The notes beneath the pieces are model-generated. The model saw only the letters and a program-made list of their open reading frames with translations. It was not told the DNA's origin and did no database searches. Source: Bryobacterales bacterium (lineage in GTDB: Bacteria; Acidobacteriota; Terriglobia; Bryobacterales; Bryobacteraceae). Taken from it: a stretch of 50,887 bases of DNA. Made by a program: the position numbers and the translations under genes. Below, in pieces: positions 1-9,644 of the stretch. The DNA is taken from positions 1-50,887 of the forward strand of contig PMSX01000070.1 of assembly GCA_003167495.1 (NCBI GenBank), written 5' to 3'. Position 1 is the stretch's first letter; every line of letters starts with the position of its first letter.

Positions 1-296
1 TCAACATGAATCGGTCCACACTGGCGTCGTCCCCCAAGTGCGACGGAGAGTTCAAGAGACAGGACACCGTTAAATGATAAATCATTCCATTCAATGTAGG
101 AAGTTTTTCCGGGCGCGCAGGCCAAGAACTCTATCGTGCTGTGAGTGTAAGGCTTTGCAAGATGAGCACCACCTATGAGGCGGATAATATCATCGCCGTT
201 AAATTTTTCTAGCTTTTTTCTATTGTAAGCGCTTGTAGTTTGGTGTAGCCTGTTCTAAACCCTTTTAATTGGGAGGGGAATTCACAGGAGAGTTGT
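1..296. other. 5' non-coding region upstream of the first receptor gene
   Basis: No credible gene is visible here. The last 100 bases are AT-rich, contain the symmetric octamer AAGCGCTT near 226-233, and end in a good ribosome-binding site (AGGAGAG, 286-292) just before the ATG at 297. A promoter probably lies in this AT-rich part, but I cannot fix its -10/-35 elements. Confidence 0.4.
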
Positions 297-3200
297 ATGC
301 AAAAACCGTGTCTCGTTTTTGTTTTGGGCGCCATTTCCAGCCTGGCGGCCTTCGCCCAGACAGCCACAGTTCTTGGCACAGTTACCGACCCAAGCGGCGC
401 CGTTGTGCCCACCGCAACCATCACGATCACGAATACAGCTACCAGCGCTAAACGCGTGATCCAGACCAATTCCACCGGAAATTACGTCGCTCCCGAACTG
501 CCCATCGGCCCGTATTCAGTGATGGCCGAGTCCCCAGGCTTCAAGCGATACGAACGCACCGGACTTAAGCTCGACTCTAACGACGTAGTGCGGGTCGATG
601 CCATCCTACAAGTGGGACAAATCTCGGAAAGTGTTACTGTCGCGGCGGAAGCGGTCAAGGTGGAATCCGACTCCAGCGAGATAAGTGACTTGATTTCCGG
701 CTCACAAGTTCAGGAACTAGCGATTAACGGCCGGCATATGGCGGGCCTCGCCATTCTGACGCCGGGCGCTTCCTCTGACTTGCCCGATTTCAACTTGCCC
801 GTCTCGGTAAATGGCAGCACTAACATCAGTTTCAATGGCCAGCGCGAGGAACATAACGTCTGGATGATCGACGGTGGGGAGAATTACGACCGCGGCTGCG
901 GTGGATGTGTAACGATGATGCCCGCCGTCTCGGCTATTGCCGAGTTCAACACTATCACGAGTAACGGCGCCAGCGATATTGGCATCGGTTCCGGCGGCAA
1001 CATCAACATGGCCATCAAGTCAGGTACGCGTGATTTTCATGGCGAGATCTACGAATACTTTCGCAACGATGCGATGGACGCCAATAATTACTTTTCGAAC
1101 CTTGCCGGCCAACCCGTGTCCGAACTGCGCTATAACATCTACGGCTGGAACGTAGGGGGCCCGGTGTTTATTCCGGGCTTGTACAACAAGGACCGTAAGA
1201 AGACGTTCTTTTTCTGGAACCAGGAATGGCGCAAATTCGTTATCGGTACGCCAATCCCGCTCTCCAACGCAGTCCCGCAAGCGCAGCGCAATGGCGATTT
1301 CAGCGCTCTAAGCACACCGATCATGGTGCCGAATACCGGCGACGCCGCCCAGAACGCAAAGTTTGCCTCTTTAGGTCTGACTCCGGGCACGCCGTTTCCA
1401 GGAAATCAGATTCCTGCGTCGTTAATCGACCCGAACGCGGCGCTGTTTTTCGCGTCCGGCGCCATGCCGCTGCCGAACGCGCCTAACAACCAGTACACAA
1501 CGGCAAAGGGCGTGCCCACCGACGTGCCAGAGACCCTTCTGCGTTTCGACCATTACTTCAGTGACAAGCTGTCGCTGATGGGCCACTACATCCATGACAA
1601 CACCGACCAACAAGTTGCCACCTCTCTTTGGAGCAGCGACACCTATCCAACCATTGGAACGAACTTCAAGAATCCATCCTGGGGCGGTGTCGTGCATCTC
1701 ACAGAATCCATCAGTCCCACTCTGTTGAACGAGGTAGCCTTCAACCTCAACGGTAACTGGATCGATCTCACTCCCATCGGCATCTACAAGCAACCCGCCG
1801 GCTGGAGCGCAACCTCGCTATTTGACCACAATGCTCTGAACCGCCTGCCCACCATCAGCCTCGGCGGCAGTTACGGAGTTAACTACGACCCCGCCTCATG
1901 GCCGTGGGGAAATGCCGCATGGGACAAACAGGTTCGCGACGACGTTTCTTGGACCAAGGCTGCGCACAGCATGAAGTTCGGCGGCCAATTCATGCGCTAT
2001 TCGAAGAATCAGGATATCTTCGGCGATACGCAAGGTGACTACACCTTTGACGGAAGCTTTACTGGAAATGCAGTGGCCGATATGCTTCTCGGCTACGCCA
2101 AGAATTACAGCCAATTGGATCTTGAAGACAGTACTCATACGCGTACTACGACAGCGTCGTTTTACTTCACTGACAACTGGCGCGTGAACAAACGCTTGAC
2201 GCTCAATCTGGGAGCACGTTGGGAGATCATTCCCCACGCCTATGATGTAGAAAATCGTTTGTCGAACTTCTATCCCAATCTCTACAACCCGGCCGACGCC
2301 GCCCAAATCAGCCCAAGCACGGGCGCTCTTAACACGGCCGGCCCGGGCTTTTCCACAGTCCCGAATGTCCCGCTCGGAAACATCCCCTTTTACTTGAACG
2401 GCCTGATTGTAGCCGGAAAGGACGGCACGCCCCGTGGCATGGTGCAGAACGACTATGGAACGGTTGGTCCGCGTGTGGGCTTTGCCTATGATTTGACAGG
2501 AAAGGGCAAAACAATCGTTCGCGGCGGGTATGGCATGTTCTACGAACGCGTTCAAGGAAATGACGTGTACAACATGGGCCCGAATCCGCCCTTCGGCTAC
2601 AGCCCGAGTCTGAGCAGCGTCTCCTTTTCTAACCCCAACCTCAGCATCATCAACGGGCAGGCGGCCGCCGTCCCCAGTTACCCCGCCACCATTACCGCAC
2701 TCTCCTACAACAACTACCAACCTCCCACTTCGGCACAGTGGAATTTCGGCGTTCAGCAGCAACTTTCCGAGCGGTCGGTGTTAAGCGTGGCTTACGTGGG
2801 CAACGCCGATTACCATCAGCGCGACGAACGAGAAATCAACGATGTTTCGCTCAGCGACCCCAACCGAGCGGGTATCATCTCTGGAGCGTACATCGCGAAC
2901 TTAGACCGCCCATATCTCGGCTACAGCAACATCCTCTTAGGAGAAAGCGCAAGCAACACTCACTACGAATCGTTACAACTCAACTACCGCCTTGACAATT
3001 GGCGCGGTTTGACATTCCAGGGTTCGTATACTTGGGCCCACAACTTGGGCATCGCACCGGGAGGCGGCGGAGACTTTAATACCCTCTCCGACCCTTATAA
3101 CCGCTACTATGACTACGGGCCGACCGGACTCGATCGCCGTCAGGTATTAGTGCTGAACTACATTTACGCTTTTCCTTTCTTCAAGGATGCCAAAGGCGTT

Positions 3201-3653
3201 ACCGCTGCAGCGCTCGGGGGTTGGACACTGTCGGGTATAACGCTTTGTGAAACTGGCTTACCGCTCAATCCAACCATGAGCACTGACTATCTTGGATTGG
3301 GAGGTAACACTACTGACAGACCTAACATTGTGGCTCCGTTGAGTTACCCGGGGACGGCCGCCTCCTGGTTCAACACTGCCGCGTTCGCGGCTCCTTCGTT
3401 GCTGACATTTGGCGACGCACAAGAAGGCGCGATCCGCGGTCCAAGCCGGATCAACTTCAATCTGCAGATGTACAAGAATTTCCGTTTGCCCAGGGAAGGC
3501 ATGGGCCTAAAATTCGGAGCGGAGTTCTATAACACGTTCAACCACACGCAGTTTCACGATGTCAACACTACGTACGGCTCTTCGGCCTTCGGCCAAGTCG
3601 TTGACACCTACGACCCACGAGTGATTGAACTCTCACTCAAACTGTCTTTCTAG
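297..3653 (+). CDS. TonB-dependent receptor, Oar-like, with N-terminal carboxypeptidase-regulatory domain
   Basis: This is a 1118-residue outer-membrane protein. It starts with a Sec signal peptide ending near AFAQ (about residue 21). A carboxypeptidase-regulatory-like beta sandwich follows (about 24-110, with GTVTDPSGAVVPTATITI), then a plug domain (about 125-235, with the INGRHMAGLAILTPG region) and a long beta-barrel ending in the terminal aromatic motif LSLKLSF expected for BAM-dependent insertion. The length and the regulatory domain match the Oar-like family that is greatly expanded in Acidobacteriota. Such receptors are thought to import or bind oligosaccharides or peptides, but the substrate cannot be read from the sequence. 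The ATG at 297 has an AGGAGAG ribosome-binding site. No operon partner is visible, and a strong hairpin follows the stop codon. Confidence 0.93.
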   Translation: MQKPCLVFVLGAISSLAAFAQTATVLGTVTDPSGAVVPTATITITNTATSAKRVIQTNSTGNYVAPELPIGPYSVMAESPGFKRYERTGLKLDSNDVVRVDAILQVGQISESVTVAAEAVKVESDSSEISDLISGSQVQELAINGRHMAGLAILTPGASSDLPDFNLPVSVNGSTNISFNGQREEHNVWMIDGGENYDRGCGGCVTMMPAVSAIAEFNTITSNGASDIGIGSGGNINMAIKSGTRDFHGEIYEYFRNDAMDANNYFSNLAGQPVSELRYNIYGWNVGGPVFIPGLYNKDRKKTFFFWNQEWRKFVIGTPIPLSNAVPQAQRNGDFSALSTPIMVPNTGDAAQNAKFASLGLTPGTPFPGNQIPASLIDPNAALFFASGAMPLPNAPNNQYTTAKGVPTDVPETLLRFDHYFSDKLSLMGHYIHDNTDQQVATSLWSSDTYPTIGTNFKNPSWGGVVHLTESISPTLLNEVAFNLNGNWIDLTPIGIYKQPAGWSATSLFDHNALNRLPTISLGGSYGVNYDPASWPWGNAAWDKQVRDDVSWTKAAHSMKFGGQFMRYSKNQDIFGDTQGDYTFDGSFTGNAVADMLLGYAKNYSQLDLEDSTHTRTTTASFYFTDNWRVNKRLTLNLGARWEIIPHAYDVENRLSNFYPNLYNPADAAQISPSTGALNTAGPGFSTVPNVPLGNIPFYLNGLIVAGKDGTPRGMVQNDYGTVGPRVGFAYDLTGKGKTIVRGGYGMFYERVQGNDVYNMGPNPPFGYSPSLSSVSFSNPNLSIINGQAAAVPSYPATITALSYNNYQPPTSAQWNFGVQQQLSERSVLSVAYVGNADYHQRDEREINDVSLSDPNRAGIISGAYIANLDRPYLGYSNILLGESASNTHYESLQLNYRLDNWRGLTFQGSYTWAHNLGIAPGGGGDFNTLSDPYNRYYDYGPTGLDRRQVLVLNYIYAFPFFKDAKGVTAAALGGWTLSGITLCETGLPLNPTMSTDYLGLGGNTTDRPNIVAPLSYPGTAASWFNTAAFAAPSLLTFGDAQEGAIRGPSRINFNLQMYKNFRLPREGMGLKFGAEFYNTFNHTQFHDVNTTYGSSAFGQVVDTYDPRVIELSLKLSF

Positions 3654-3663
3654 CAGTAGGGGG

Positions 3664-3699
3664 TGCGATGAGCCGCGCTTCGGAAGGCGGCTCATCGCA
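3664..3699. terminator. strong hairpin between convergent genes, likely bidirectional terminator
   Basis: A perfect 13-bp inverted repeat (TGCGATGAGCCGC at 3664-3676, complement at 3687-3699) encloses a ten-base loop containing TTCGG. It lies ten bases after the receptor stop and overlaps the last codons of the convergent membrane-protein gene. There is no clear U-tract on the plus strand (only ACAAAAAG follows), so rho-independent activity is likely but unproven. Confidence 0.65.
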
Positions 3700-4624
3700 A
3701 CCACAAAAAGACGAGAACAACAATCGGTGTGCAAAGCGCCAAATCGGCTGCTGGGCTTGCAAAACGTGCCGGAATAGCGGACCGGGAGATACCCAACAAG
3801 GCCAACGCCAATCCACTCAAAGAAGCCGCCACGGCGAATCCGGCTGATAGCAGCGAACCCAATCCGAGCACGCCGGACGCTGTTGCAATCACCACGCCCA
3901 CAACCGTCAGATGCTCCGCCACCCAGCGTGTGACTCGATTAGGCGCTTCCGCATCGTGCGCGCCACTCGCCTCCCACTCCCAGGTTTCAATGAGTGAACA
4001 GTTCGTCCAGCAGAGCAGCATGAAAAGTAACGCGGGGGGCAGCAAAGGGGCAATGCCTTGTCCATTGGCCATCCAAACAATCCCCAAAGTGCCCACTGTG
4101 AAGAGCGTAGCCACCGCCAGTTCTCTCGGCCAGCCTCTTCGCCAGTTTGCGGGCGCCAAATGGATCAACGCAAAATAGCAAGCCACAACCGCTGATAGCT
4201 GCCAGCCCGCGCGCACTGTCGCCGCCGGTAAGAAATGGCGCACCAACACAGTAAGAATAAATCCGCCCGCTATGGCGAGATACAGGAATTTGTGCCAGTG
4301 TCCCCGGCAGAAGTCTTTCCTTGCCGGCTCCCATTCGCCGCCGGCAGGCTGTGCGGTATCAATTAAGTGATCGGTAACGTAGATCAGCCACACAGTGAGT
4401 CCCAAAGTCCACGGCTCGAACGGATTGAGGCGCAGGTGCATGCTCCGTGTGAGAAGCACTTGCCACAAAACAGCAACCAGCGGCGCTTGCAAGCTGAGCA
4501 GATTCGGCCATAGCCAAAACTGCACTGGCGCGTGGCGATCAACGCTCTCGAACGGGCGTGGAATGTTACGGGTGGTCAAAACAAGGCGTGACACTTCTAT
4601 TGTAGGATGCGAATGGTGGGACAA
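3692..4624 (-). CDS. UbiA-like polytopic membrane protein (hypothetical)
   Basis: This 310-residue protein has about seven or eight hydrophobic segments. The cluster VWLIYVTDHLIDT after the first two helices resembles the Asp-rich prenyl-diphosphate-binding loop of UbiA-type prenyltransferases (NDxxD), but the second Asp motif is not obvious. An enzymatic role is therefore only suggested; it could be an uncharacterised UbiA-like membrane protein. The TTG at 4624 gives the longest frame. A GTG at 4594 would avoid overlapping the divergently transcribed kinase gene and is equally plausible. Confidence 0.7.
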   Translation of the reverse strand: MSHHSHPTIEVSRLVLTTRNIPRPFESVDRHAPVQFWLWPNLLSLQAPLVAVLWQVLLTRSMHLRLNPFEPWTLGLTVWLIYVTDHLIDTAQPAGGEWEPARKDFCRGHWHKFLYLAIAGGFILTVLVRHFLPAATVRAGWQLSAVVACYFALIHLAPANWRRGWPRELAVATLFTVGTLGIVWMANGQGIAPLLPPALLFMLLCWTNCSLIETWEWEASGAHDAEAPNRVTRWVAEHLTVVGVVIATASGVLGLGSLLSAGFAVAASLSGLALALLGISRSAIPARFASPAADLALCTPIVVLVFLWLR

Positions 4625-5480
4625 AGCGCAGGCCGCCTCATTTGTTTTGGCGATTTATGTATAGATATAGTCGCGCACACACCCGCATTCAGGCCACTCG
4701 AGCCCGACACCACCATCGAGCAACTCAGCATTCGGGTAGCCGGCTCAGCGGCCAACTGTGCCGTGGCCGCCGCAGCCGCTGGAGCTAAGGTTGAAATGCT
4801 GGGCTTGGTAGGAACAGACTCGTTCGGGGCCGTGATTCTAGAGAAACTAAGCGCCACTTACGTGGGCACCACCTTCGTCCGTCGTAGCCAAGCGCAAACA
4901 GGCGTGGTGGTTTCACAAGTGAAGCCAAACGGGGAACGCTCGTTTCTTTCCTACCGTGGCGCCAACGCTCAATCCTACGGAGCCTTGCCTGAGAAGCTAG
5001 TAACCGCAGCCGACTACCTATATCTTTCCGGCTATAGCATGCAAGACGAAGCGTCGGCGCAAACCGCACTCGCTTTAAAAGCTCTAGGCCAAACGTGTCT
5101 ACTCGACCCCAGCTACCTATTTGCCCGCGATTTTCAGATCCGCCACAAACACCATTTGACTGGCGTTCACATTCTGACTCCTAATTTGGAAGAAGCACAA
5201 ACTGATGACCGGGCGAACAACGGCTGAGGAATGCGCGAAAGCACTGCGCGATCTTGGTGTAGAGATAGTCATTGTGAAGTTAGGCCCACAAGGTTGTTAC
5301 GTCCATGGCAAGGGTTGCTCCGGGTTCCTAACTACTTCGCCGGCGGCCGGAAAGGTCAATACCACAGGCGCGGGTGATGCCTTCTGTGGCACATTGCTGG
5401 CCAAGTGCTTGCAGGGCGTGGACATAATAGGAGCCGCCCTGAGCGCGAACGAAAGTGCGCGGAGAGTTGTGTGCAGTTAG
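4607..5480 (+). pseudogene. psuK: PfkB-family sugar kinase, probably pseudouridine kinase, split by a frameshift
   Basis: Two adjacent frames together make one PfkB kinase of about 290 residues. Frame one (4607-5227) holds GDLCIDIVA and the first PfkB signature (GSAANCAVAAAAAGAKVEML). Frame two (from 5205) holds the second signature NTTGAGDAFCGTLLAK with the catalytic GAGD. Reading CAAACTG at 5198-5204 with one A fewer restores EEAQLMTGR, the normal sequence at this place, so one extra A in the AAA run at 5199-5201 breaks the gene. The family phosphorylates sugars or nucleosides with ATP. The following psuG overlaps its end by 10 bases, so the likely substrate is pseudouridine. The frameshift may be an indel error or a real mutation. 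Confidence 0.75.
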
Positions 5481-6399
5481 CAATAAGCGAAGAAGTGCAG
5501 GCTGCGCTGCAAAGTGGGCAAGCCATTGTTGGGTTGGAATCGACTGTGATTTCGCACGGTTTGCCGTTTCCCGACAACCTCGAAACTGCCCAACGGATGG
5601 AAGGAACAGCGCGCAAAGCGGGTGCCGTTCCCGCGACCGTCGGATTACTCGATGGCAGGATCATCGTTGGGTTGAGTGGCAAGGAACTTGAGCGCTTCGC
5701 TCAAGAGAAGGGTATTTTCAAAGTCAGTCGGCGTGATTTTGGTCCCGTACTCGCAGAAAAGGCCAGCGGCGCCACCACTGTCGCGGCCACCATGCTAGTC
5801 TGCGCGGCGGCGGGCATCCGTATGTTTGCAACCGGTGGCATTGGCGGCGTGCATCGTGGCGGAACGCAGACGTTTGATATCTCGGCCGATCTCACAGAAC
5901 TAAGTCAGTCGCCGGTAGCAGTGGTGTGTGCTGGACCAAAGGCGGTACTCGATATCGGCCTCACACTGGAAGTACTCGAAACACTGGGAGTACCGGTGAT
6001 TGGGTTTAAGTCAGCTGCGCTACCAGCTTTCTATTCGCGAGACAGTGGCTTTTGGAATATTGCTACGACACGGCAGCAGAATTGGCCCGGGTGTTGGGCA
6101 CACACTGGCGCAGCGGCCTGAAAAGCGGTGTCTTGATCACTAACCCTCCGCCAGCGGAAGTGGCGCTCGAACGTGCGTCGGTGGAGTCAATTATCAGAGA
6201 AGCGCTCGATGCCGCCGACCAAGAACACATTCGCGGCAAAGCCGTAACACCTTTCTTGCTGTCGTATCTGGGCAGAGAGACCCAAGGAAAAACCCTCGCG
6301 GTAAACAAAGCGCTGCTGGTAAACAACGCCGCCGCGGCCGCCGAGATAGCGCTTGCACTTGCCTTAGCAGAACCGCAACCGGCAGGGAACAGACTATAA
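5471..6399 (+). pseudogene. psuG: pseudouridine-5'-phosphate glycosidase, frameshifted near its C-terminus
   Basis: PsuG splits pseudouridine 5'-phosphate into uracil and ribose 5-phosphate. The frame from a GTG at 5471 (site GGAGAG at 5461-5466) carries VGLESTVISHGLPFP, the family block ATGGIGGVHRG, the DISADL segment and AGPKAVLDIGLTLE, whose Lys corresponds to the Schiff-base lysine of the family. The frame leaves the family alignment after SGF near 6052. It resumes in another frame at DTAAELARVL (6067 on) and continues through NPP and KAVTPFLL to 6399. One base (or four) seems to be missing between 6050 and 6067. The total length of about 308 residues fits the family. The start overlaps the kinase end, which indicates translational coupling. 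Confidence 0.8.
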
Positions 6400-6403
6400 G
6401 GTA

Positions 6404-7339
6404 TCACCCAGCCGGCTGCCTCGCATCGCGTTTCACCCACCGATAGGCTCGCAGAGAATTCTTCCAATAAAACTTCTCCTTGCTCGCAGTGTCTTTGCGT
6501 GCAATGAATTCCTGCGCCAGCCTGAAAACATCCGGATACTCCGCCCACTGATCGCTATTCGGCCAATCACTTCCGAACATCAACCGGTCAGCGCCGAAGG
6601 TTCCCCAAATGTGATCTAAGCGATCCTGATAAAACGCGAGATCAAGCGGCACGCGACCGTCCACTTTTCGGACAATGCCGGAAATCTTGGCGAACACCTG
6701 CGCTCGCTGGCCGAGCAATCGCAAATCGGCATCGCACACCTTGCGCCCGGCCGTATCGTTTGGCGGCGTCAGTTCCGGCAGGTGATCCACGATGATTGTC
6801 AGGCTTGGAATCAGCTCGCTCAATCGCACAACCGCGTGGATCAGGGCTGGGTCTGGGTTTGCCGTATCAAGCACCAGCCTCGCCGACGCTAGCAGCTTCA
6901 GATCATCGACAAAGGCGGGTTCCGCCAACTTTTTGCCTAGATCGCGATCCCAAATATTCCCATAACGGATGCCGCGAAACAGTTGGTTTCGGTGCAAACC
7001 TTCCAACTGTTTCGCAAAACCGGACGTTCCTGGCTCTAGATCGCCGATTGTCCCGACAACGATCGAATCCTTTCGCGCGATATCCAGAACCCACTGGTTG
7101 TCAGCGAACCAGGGGCTGCATTCTATCTCAATCGCACCCACCACGCCATGCCGTAGAGCGATTTGCCGATACCGCGAGGGCAAAGCACTTTTGTAAATTG
7201 GGCTATCCTTGGGAGGCCAAGGCACACCCTGCGGCCGCGCCACATCGAAAAGATGGATGTGGCTGTCGATGACTGGAATGTTTTCTGCCGCTGCCAGCGC
7301 ACCCGCAAACGCCGTCGAGAGAAACTGTCTACGCTTCAC
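6404..7339 (-). CDS. amidohydrolase family 2 (TIM-barrel metal-dependent hydrolase), exported
   Basis: This is a protein of about 311 residues counted from a GTG at 7339; a TTG at 7354 gives five more. The start is chosen because VKRRQFLSTAFAGALAAA follows, a twin-arginine-like export signal. The mature part opens with the metal-binding strand DSHIHLFD and carries VDHLPELT and GSDWPNSD, all typical of the COG3618 group of lactonase-like amidohydrolases (for example L-fucono- and L-rhamnono-lactonases). The exact substrate is unknown. The gene converges on psuG with a 4-base gap and has no obvious partner. Confidence 0.82.
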   Translation of the reverse strand: MKRRQFLSTAFAGALAAAENIPVIDSHIHLFDVARPQGVPWPPKDSPIYKSALPSRYRQIALRHGVVGAIEIECSPWFADNQWVLDIARKDSIVVGTIGDLEPGTSGFAKQLEGLHRNQLFRGIRYGNIWDRDLGKKLAEPAFVDDLKLLASARLVLDTANPDPALIHAVVRLSELIPSLTIIVDHLPELTPPNDTAGRKVCDADLRLLGQRAQVFAKISGIVRKVDGRVPLDLAFYQDRLDHIWGTFGADRLMFGSDWPNSDQWAEYPDVFRLAQEFIARKDTASKEKFYWKNSLRAYRWVKRDARQPAG

Positions 7340-7400
7340 CCGTGCATTATACAAACGCGTTTCGGCGAGCCGTCAGAAAAGTTTTCAAAGATCCGAAAAT

Positions 7401-9236
7401 CTATGGAGCCGCATCGGCTGAACGACTTGCGCTGACAGGTTTGCTACGCAGAAAATCCTTTAGCATCTCTGTCAGCTCGAACGGCTCGGAACTATCGCCG
7501 GCAAAGTCTGATTCCAGGAAGGCGGCATGAGGCCTGCGGGCTCGCATGCGATCGCGGGCGCCATCCATCTCCTCCGTCTGGGCGCAACTTTTACTGACCA
7601 CAACCAAGTCAATATCGCCTTCGTACAACTCCGAAATCCACGATGCCTCTTCTGGGCTGCCTGCTCCCAGAAGCATTACATCCTGATCGAAGTTCGCGCG
7701 CACGGTCTCAATGAGACTTTCGGGAAAGGCGACCGTTAGAATCATTTGCGAACACTCGTTCGCGGCGGCAGCCGCCGCGAGCCGTGACTCGTGCCGTGGA
7801 AGAAACACTTCAATAAGACAGATTGTGTCGCTGGGCTCCGTGAGACGGGTGAACCCACCAGAGGCGATTGCGATTGTTCGAACAATCGCCAATCCCACTC
7901 TGGGCAGCTCTGTTAACGCACGAAGCGAGGCCTCTCGCGCGATTCCGGCTTTCGATGACTTCTCGGCTTTCAGAGAAAGTCGAACGTATGAGCCGACTTT
8001 CGACGGGGAAACCGCCTGCGTGTGGATGTCTGCGCCGATTGTCAGCTCGCCCGGACCTTCCAGCTTGTGTTTGCCTTCTAGAACAAGATTCACTATTAAC
8101 TGCTCGAAATGATTTCCGGTACTGAGGATATAGCCAACATCGAGTTCGGCTTCGATGGAGAGTTTCACACCCTTTCCACATACTCCCTGTAAGAGCGTGT
8201 GGCCGGCGCGGAGGTACTGCGTGACGTTGACGATGTGCGCGGTCCCGTTCCCCTCTCGCAACTCGGCCAACTGAGTGGCCATAGCGCTGCCTGACTTACT
8301 GGCTTTTCGAATCAGATCTACTGTGTCTTTGTCGGCACTGTTTGAGATAGTGTTAACGGCGTCGTCAATCAGCCCAAAAAGAGTGTAAAACTCAAGCGCG
8401 ACGCCGTGTGCGAGTTCACTGGCTATAAGCATCTGCTGCTCCTGGCGCACCCGCCGGTCCTCGCTATTCTGCGAAGTTATGTCCTGGAGCGTCACAAACA
8501 CCCCAGCTGGGCGTCCGTCGACGCTCATGAGCGAAAGGTGGCCGGCAATGTCAATCTTCCTGCCGTCTTTGGTGGTGAGCACGCTTTGAGGCGGAATCCG
8601 AGTTGGCGTTGATCCTTCGCCGCCAAGCTGGAGTAAAAGGTCCGTCGTCACGGGGTTCCCATCATGACTTTCAACTGCGGCCACTTCCAAGATGCTTTTG
8701 CCAGCCGCCTCCCGCAGACTCCAGCCGGTGATTCGTTCGGCCACATGATTGAGGAATAGAATCTCTCCCGAAGGACGCGCTACCACCACCACATCTGGCA
8801 GACCGTGCAGAATAGCGGATAGCAATTTGCGGCTATTCTCGCGTTCGCGTTCCATACGATGCTTGTGCAACGCCATTGTGATGGTGGCCTTAACATTCGC
8901 GTCCGCAAGCGGTTTAACCAGGTATCCGAACGGCTCCGTGTCTTGAGCACGTTGGAGTGTCGGCCCATCGGCGTGGGCGGTCAGGAAAATGACGGGCAGA
9001 GCATAGCGGCTTCGAATAATCGATGCCGCTTGCACTCCGTCCATTTTGCCTTTGAGCCGGATATCCATCAAAACGATGTCGGGATTCTCCCGCTCGATCT
9101 GTTGAAATGCCCCTTCAGCCGTTTGTGCCTTTCCGGCAACGGAAAAACCGGCGTTCGTCAGTTGTCTCTGGATGTCTAAAGCAATGATCGCTTCATCCTC
9201 AACGACCATCACTCTGGGTGGGTAAATCACAAGCAC
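7401..9236 (-). CDS. response regulator-PAS protein with degenerate histidine-kinase core and C-terminal receiver-like domain
   Basis: The 611 residues hold a complete receiver domain (about 8-125; acidic VVEDE, Asp58 in VLMDIR, Lys108 in YLVKPL), a PAS domain (about 135-255) and a kinase-like region. Where hybrid kinases of this type read LAGGIAHDFNNLL, this protein has LAHGVALEFYTLF (276-288): the phosphoacceptor His is Leu281. The ATPase part is also decayed, because the N-box reads LIVNLVLEGKHKL and no DxGxG motif is visible. The last 120 residues resemble a receiver fold without a clear phospho-Asp. It probably senses and relays by protein contact rather than catalysis. A GTG at 9230 with a better-spaced AGAAGG site may be the true start. 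Confidence 0.8.
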   Translation of the reverse strand: MLVIYPPRVMVVEDEAIIALDIQRQLTNAGFSVAGKAQTAEGAFQQIERENPDIVLMDIRLKGKMDGVQAASIIRSRYALPVIFLTAHADGPTLQRAQDTEPFGYLVKPLADANVKATITMALHKHRMERERENSRKLLSAILHGLPDVVVVARPSGEILFLNHVAERITGWSLREAAGKSILEVAAVESHDGNPVTTDLLLQLGGEGSTPTRIPPQSVLTTKDGRKIDIAGHLSLMSVDGRPAGVFVTLQDITSQNSEDRRVRQEQQMLIASELAHGVALEFYTLFGLIDDAVNTISNSADKDTVDLIRKASKSGSAMATQLAELREGNGTAHIVNVTQYLRAGHTLLQGVCGKGVKLSIEAELDVGYILSTGNHFEQLIVNLVLEGKHKLEGPGELTIGADIHTQAVSPSKVGSYVRLSLKAEKSSKAGIAREASLRALTELPRVGLAIVRTIAIASGGFTRLTEPSDTICLIEVFLPRHESRLAAAAAANECSQMILTVAFPESLIETVRANFDQDVMLLGAGSPEEASWISELYEGDIDLVVVSKSCAQTEEMDGARDRMRARRPHAAFLESDFAGDSSEPFELTEMLKDFLRSKPVSASRSADAAP

Positions 9237-9644
9237 CTTCTCTCTTCACGGACCCAGCCCGCCCAAAAAGCAGACAAGGGGATTCTCCATGGCTGTAAAC
9301 AACGCAAGGATGACTTCTCAGCTTGACTGCGGAGAGTTAAATACTTCGAGCAGAACTACTCGAGGGCCGCCGTTCGTGGGCCAACGCATTGCGCGAGTGC
9401 TACGAAACAGAAGGCTGACCTTATTATCCTCCTGCAGACGAGTTTCGGCAACCCTCGTGCTCTAGTAGAATTACTCGTATTGGCTGGTGGGCCCGAGTCC
9501 GAACAGTGGCTTCCTTCTAGTCTGGTTATCGAAAGCGCCTTGCCGCACGCTGTTTGTCTTTTTCCGCATTCTAGCCGAAGGCGCTCCCGATGAAGGCTAA
9601 CGGCTTCCAACTCGCCATCGTTGTTAGGGCAAAATAGTTGACGG
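9237..9644. other. 408-base intergenic region
   Basis: This region lies between a divergent signalling gene and the first cupin gene. Frames that cross it have no recognisable domain or start signal. It must contain the promoters for both directions, but I cannot place them. I see no repeat, RNA gene or strong hairpin. Confidence 0.4.

Noticed and set aside
1896..2762. A 288-codon frame on the minus strand
   Set aside because: It is antisense to the receptor gene and has no recognisable domain or start signal.
5195..5230. Programmed frameshifting in the kinase gene
   Set aside because: No known slippery heptamer, stimulatory stem-loop or internal Shine-Dalgarno was seen, and the neighbouring psuG is also broken, so error or decay is simpler.
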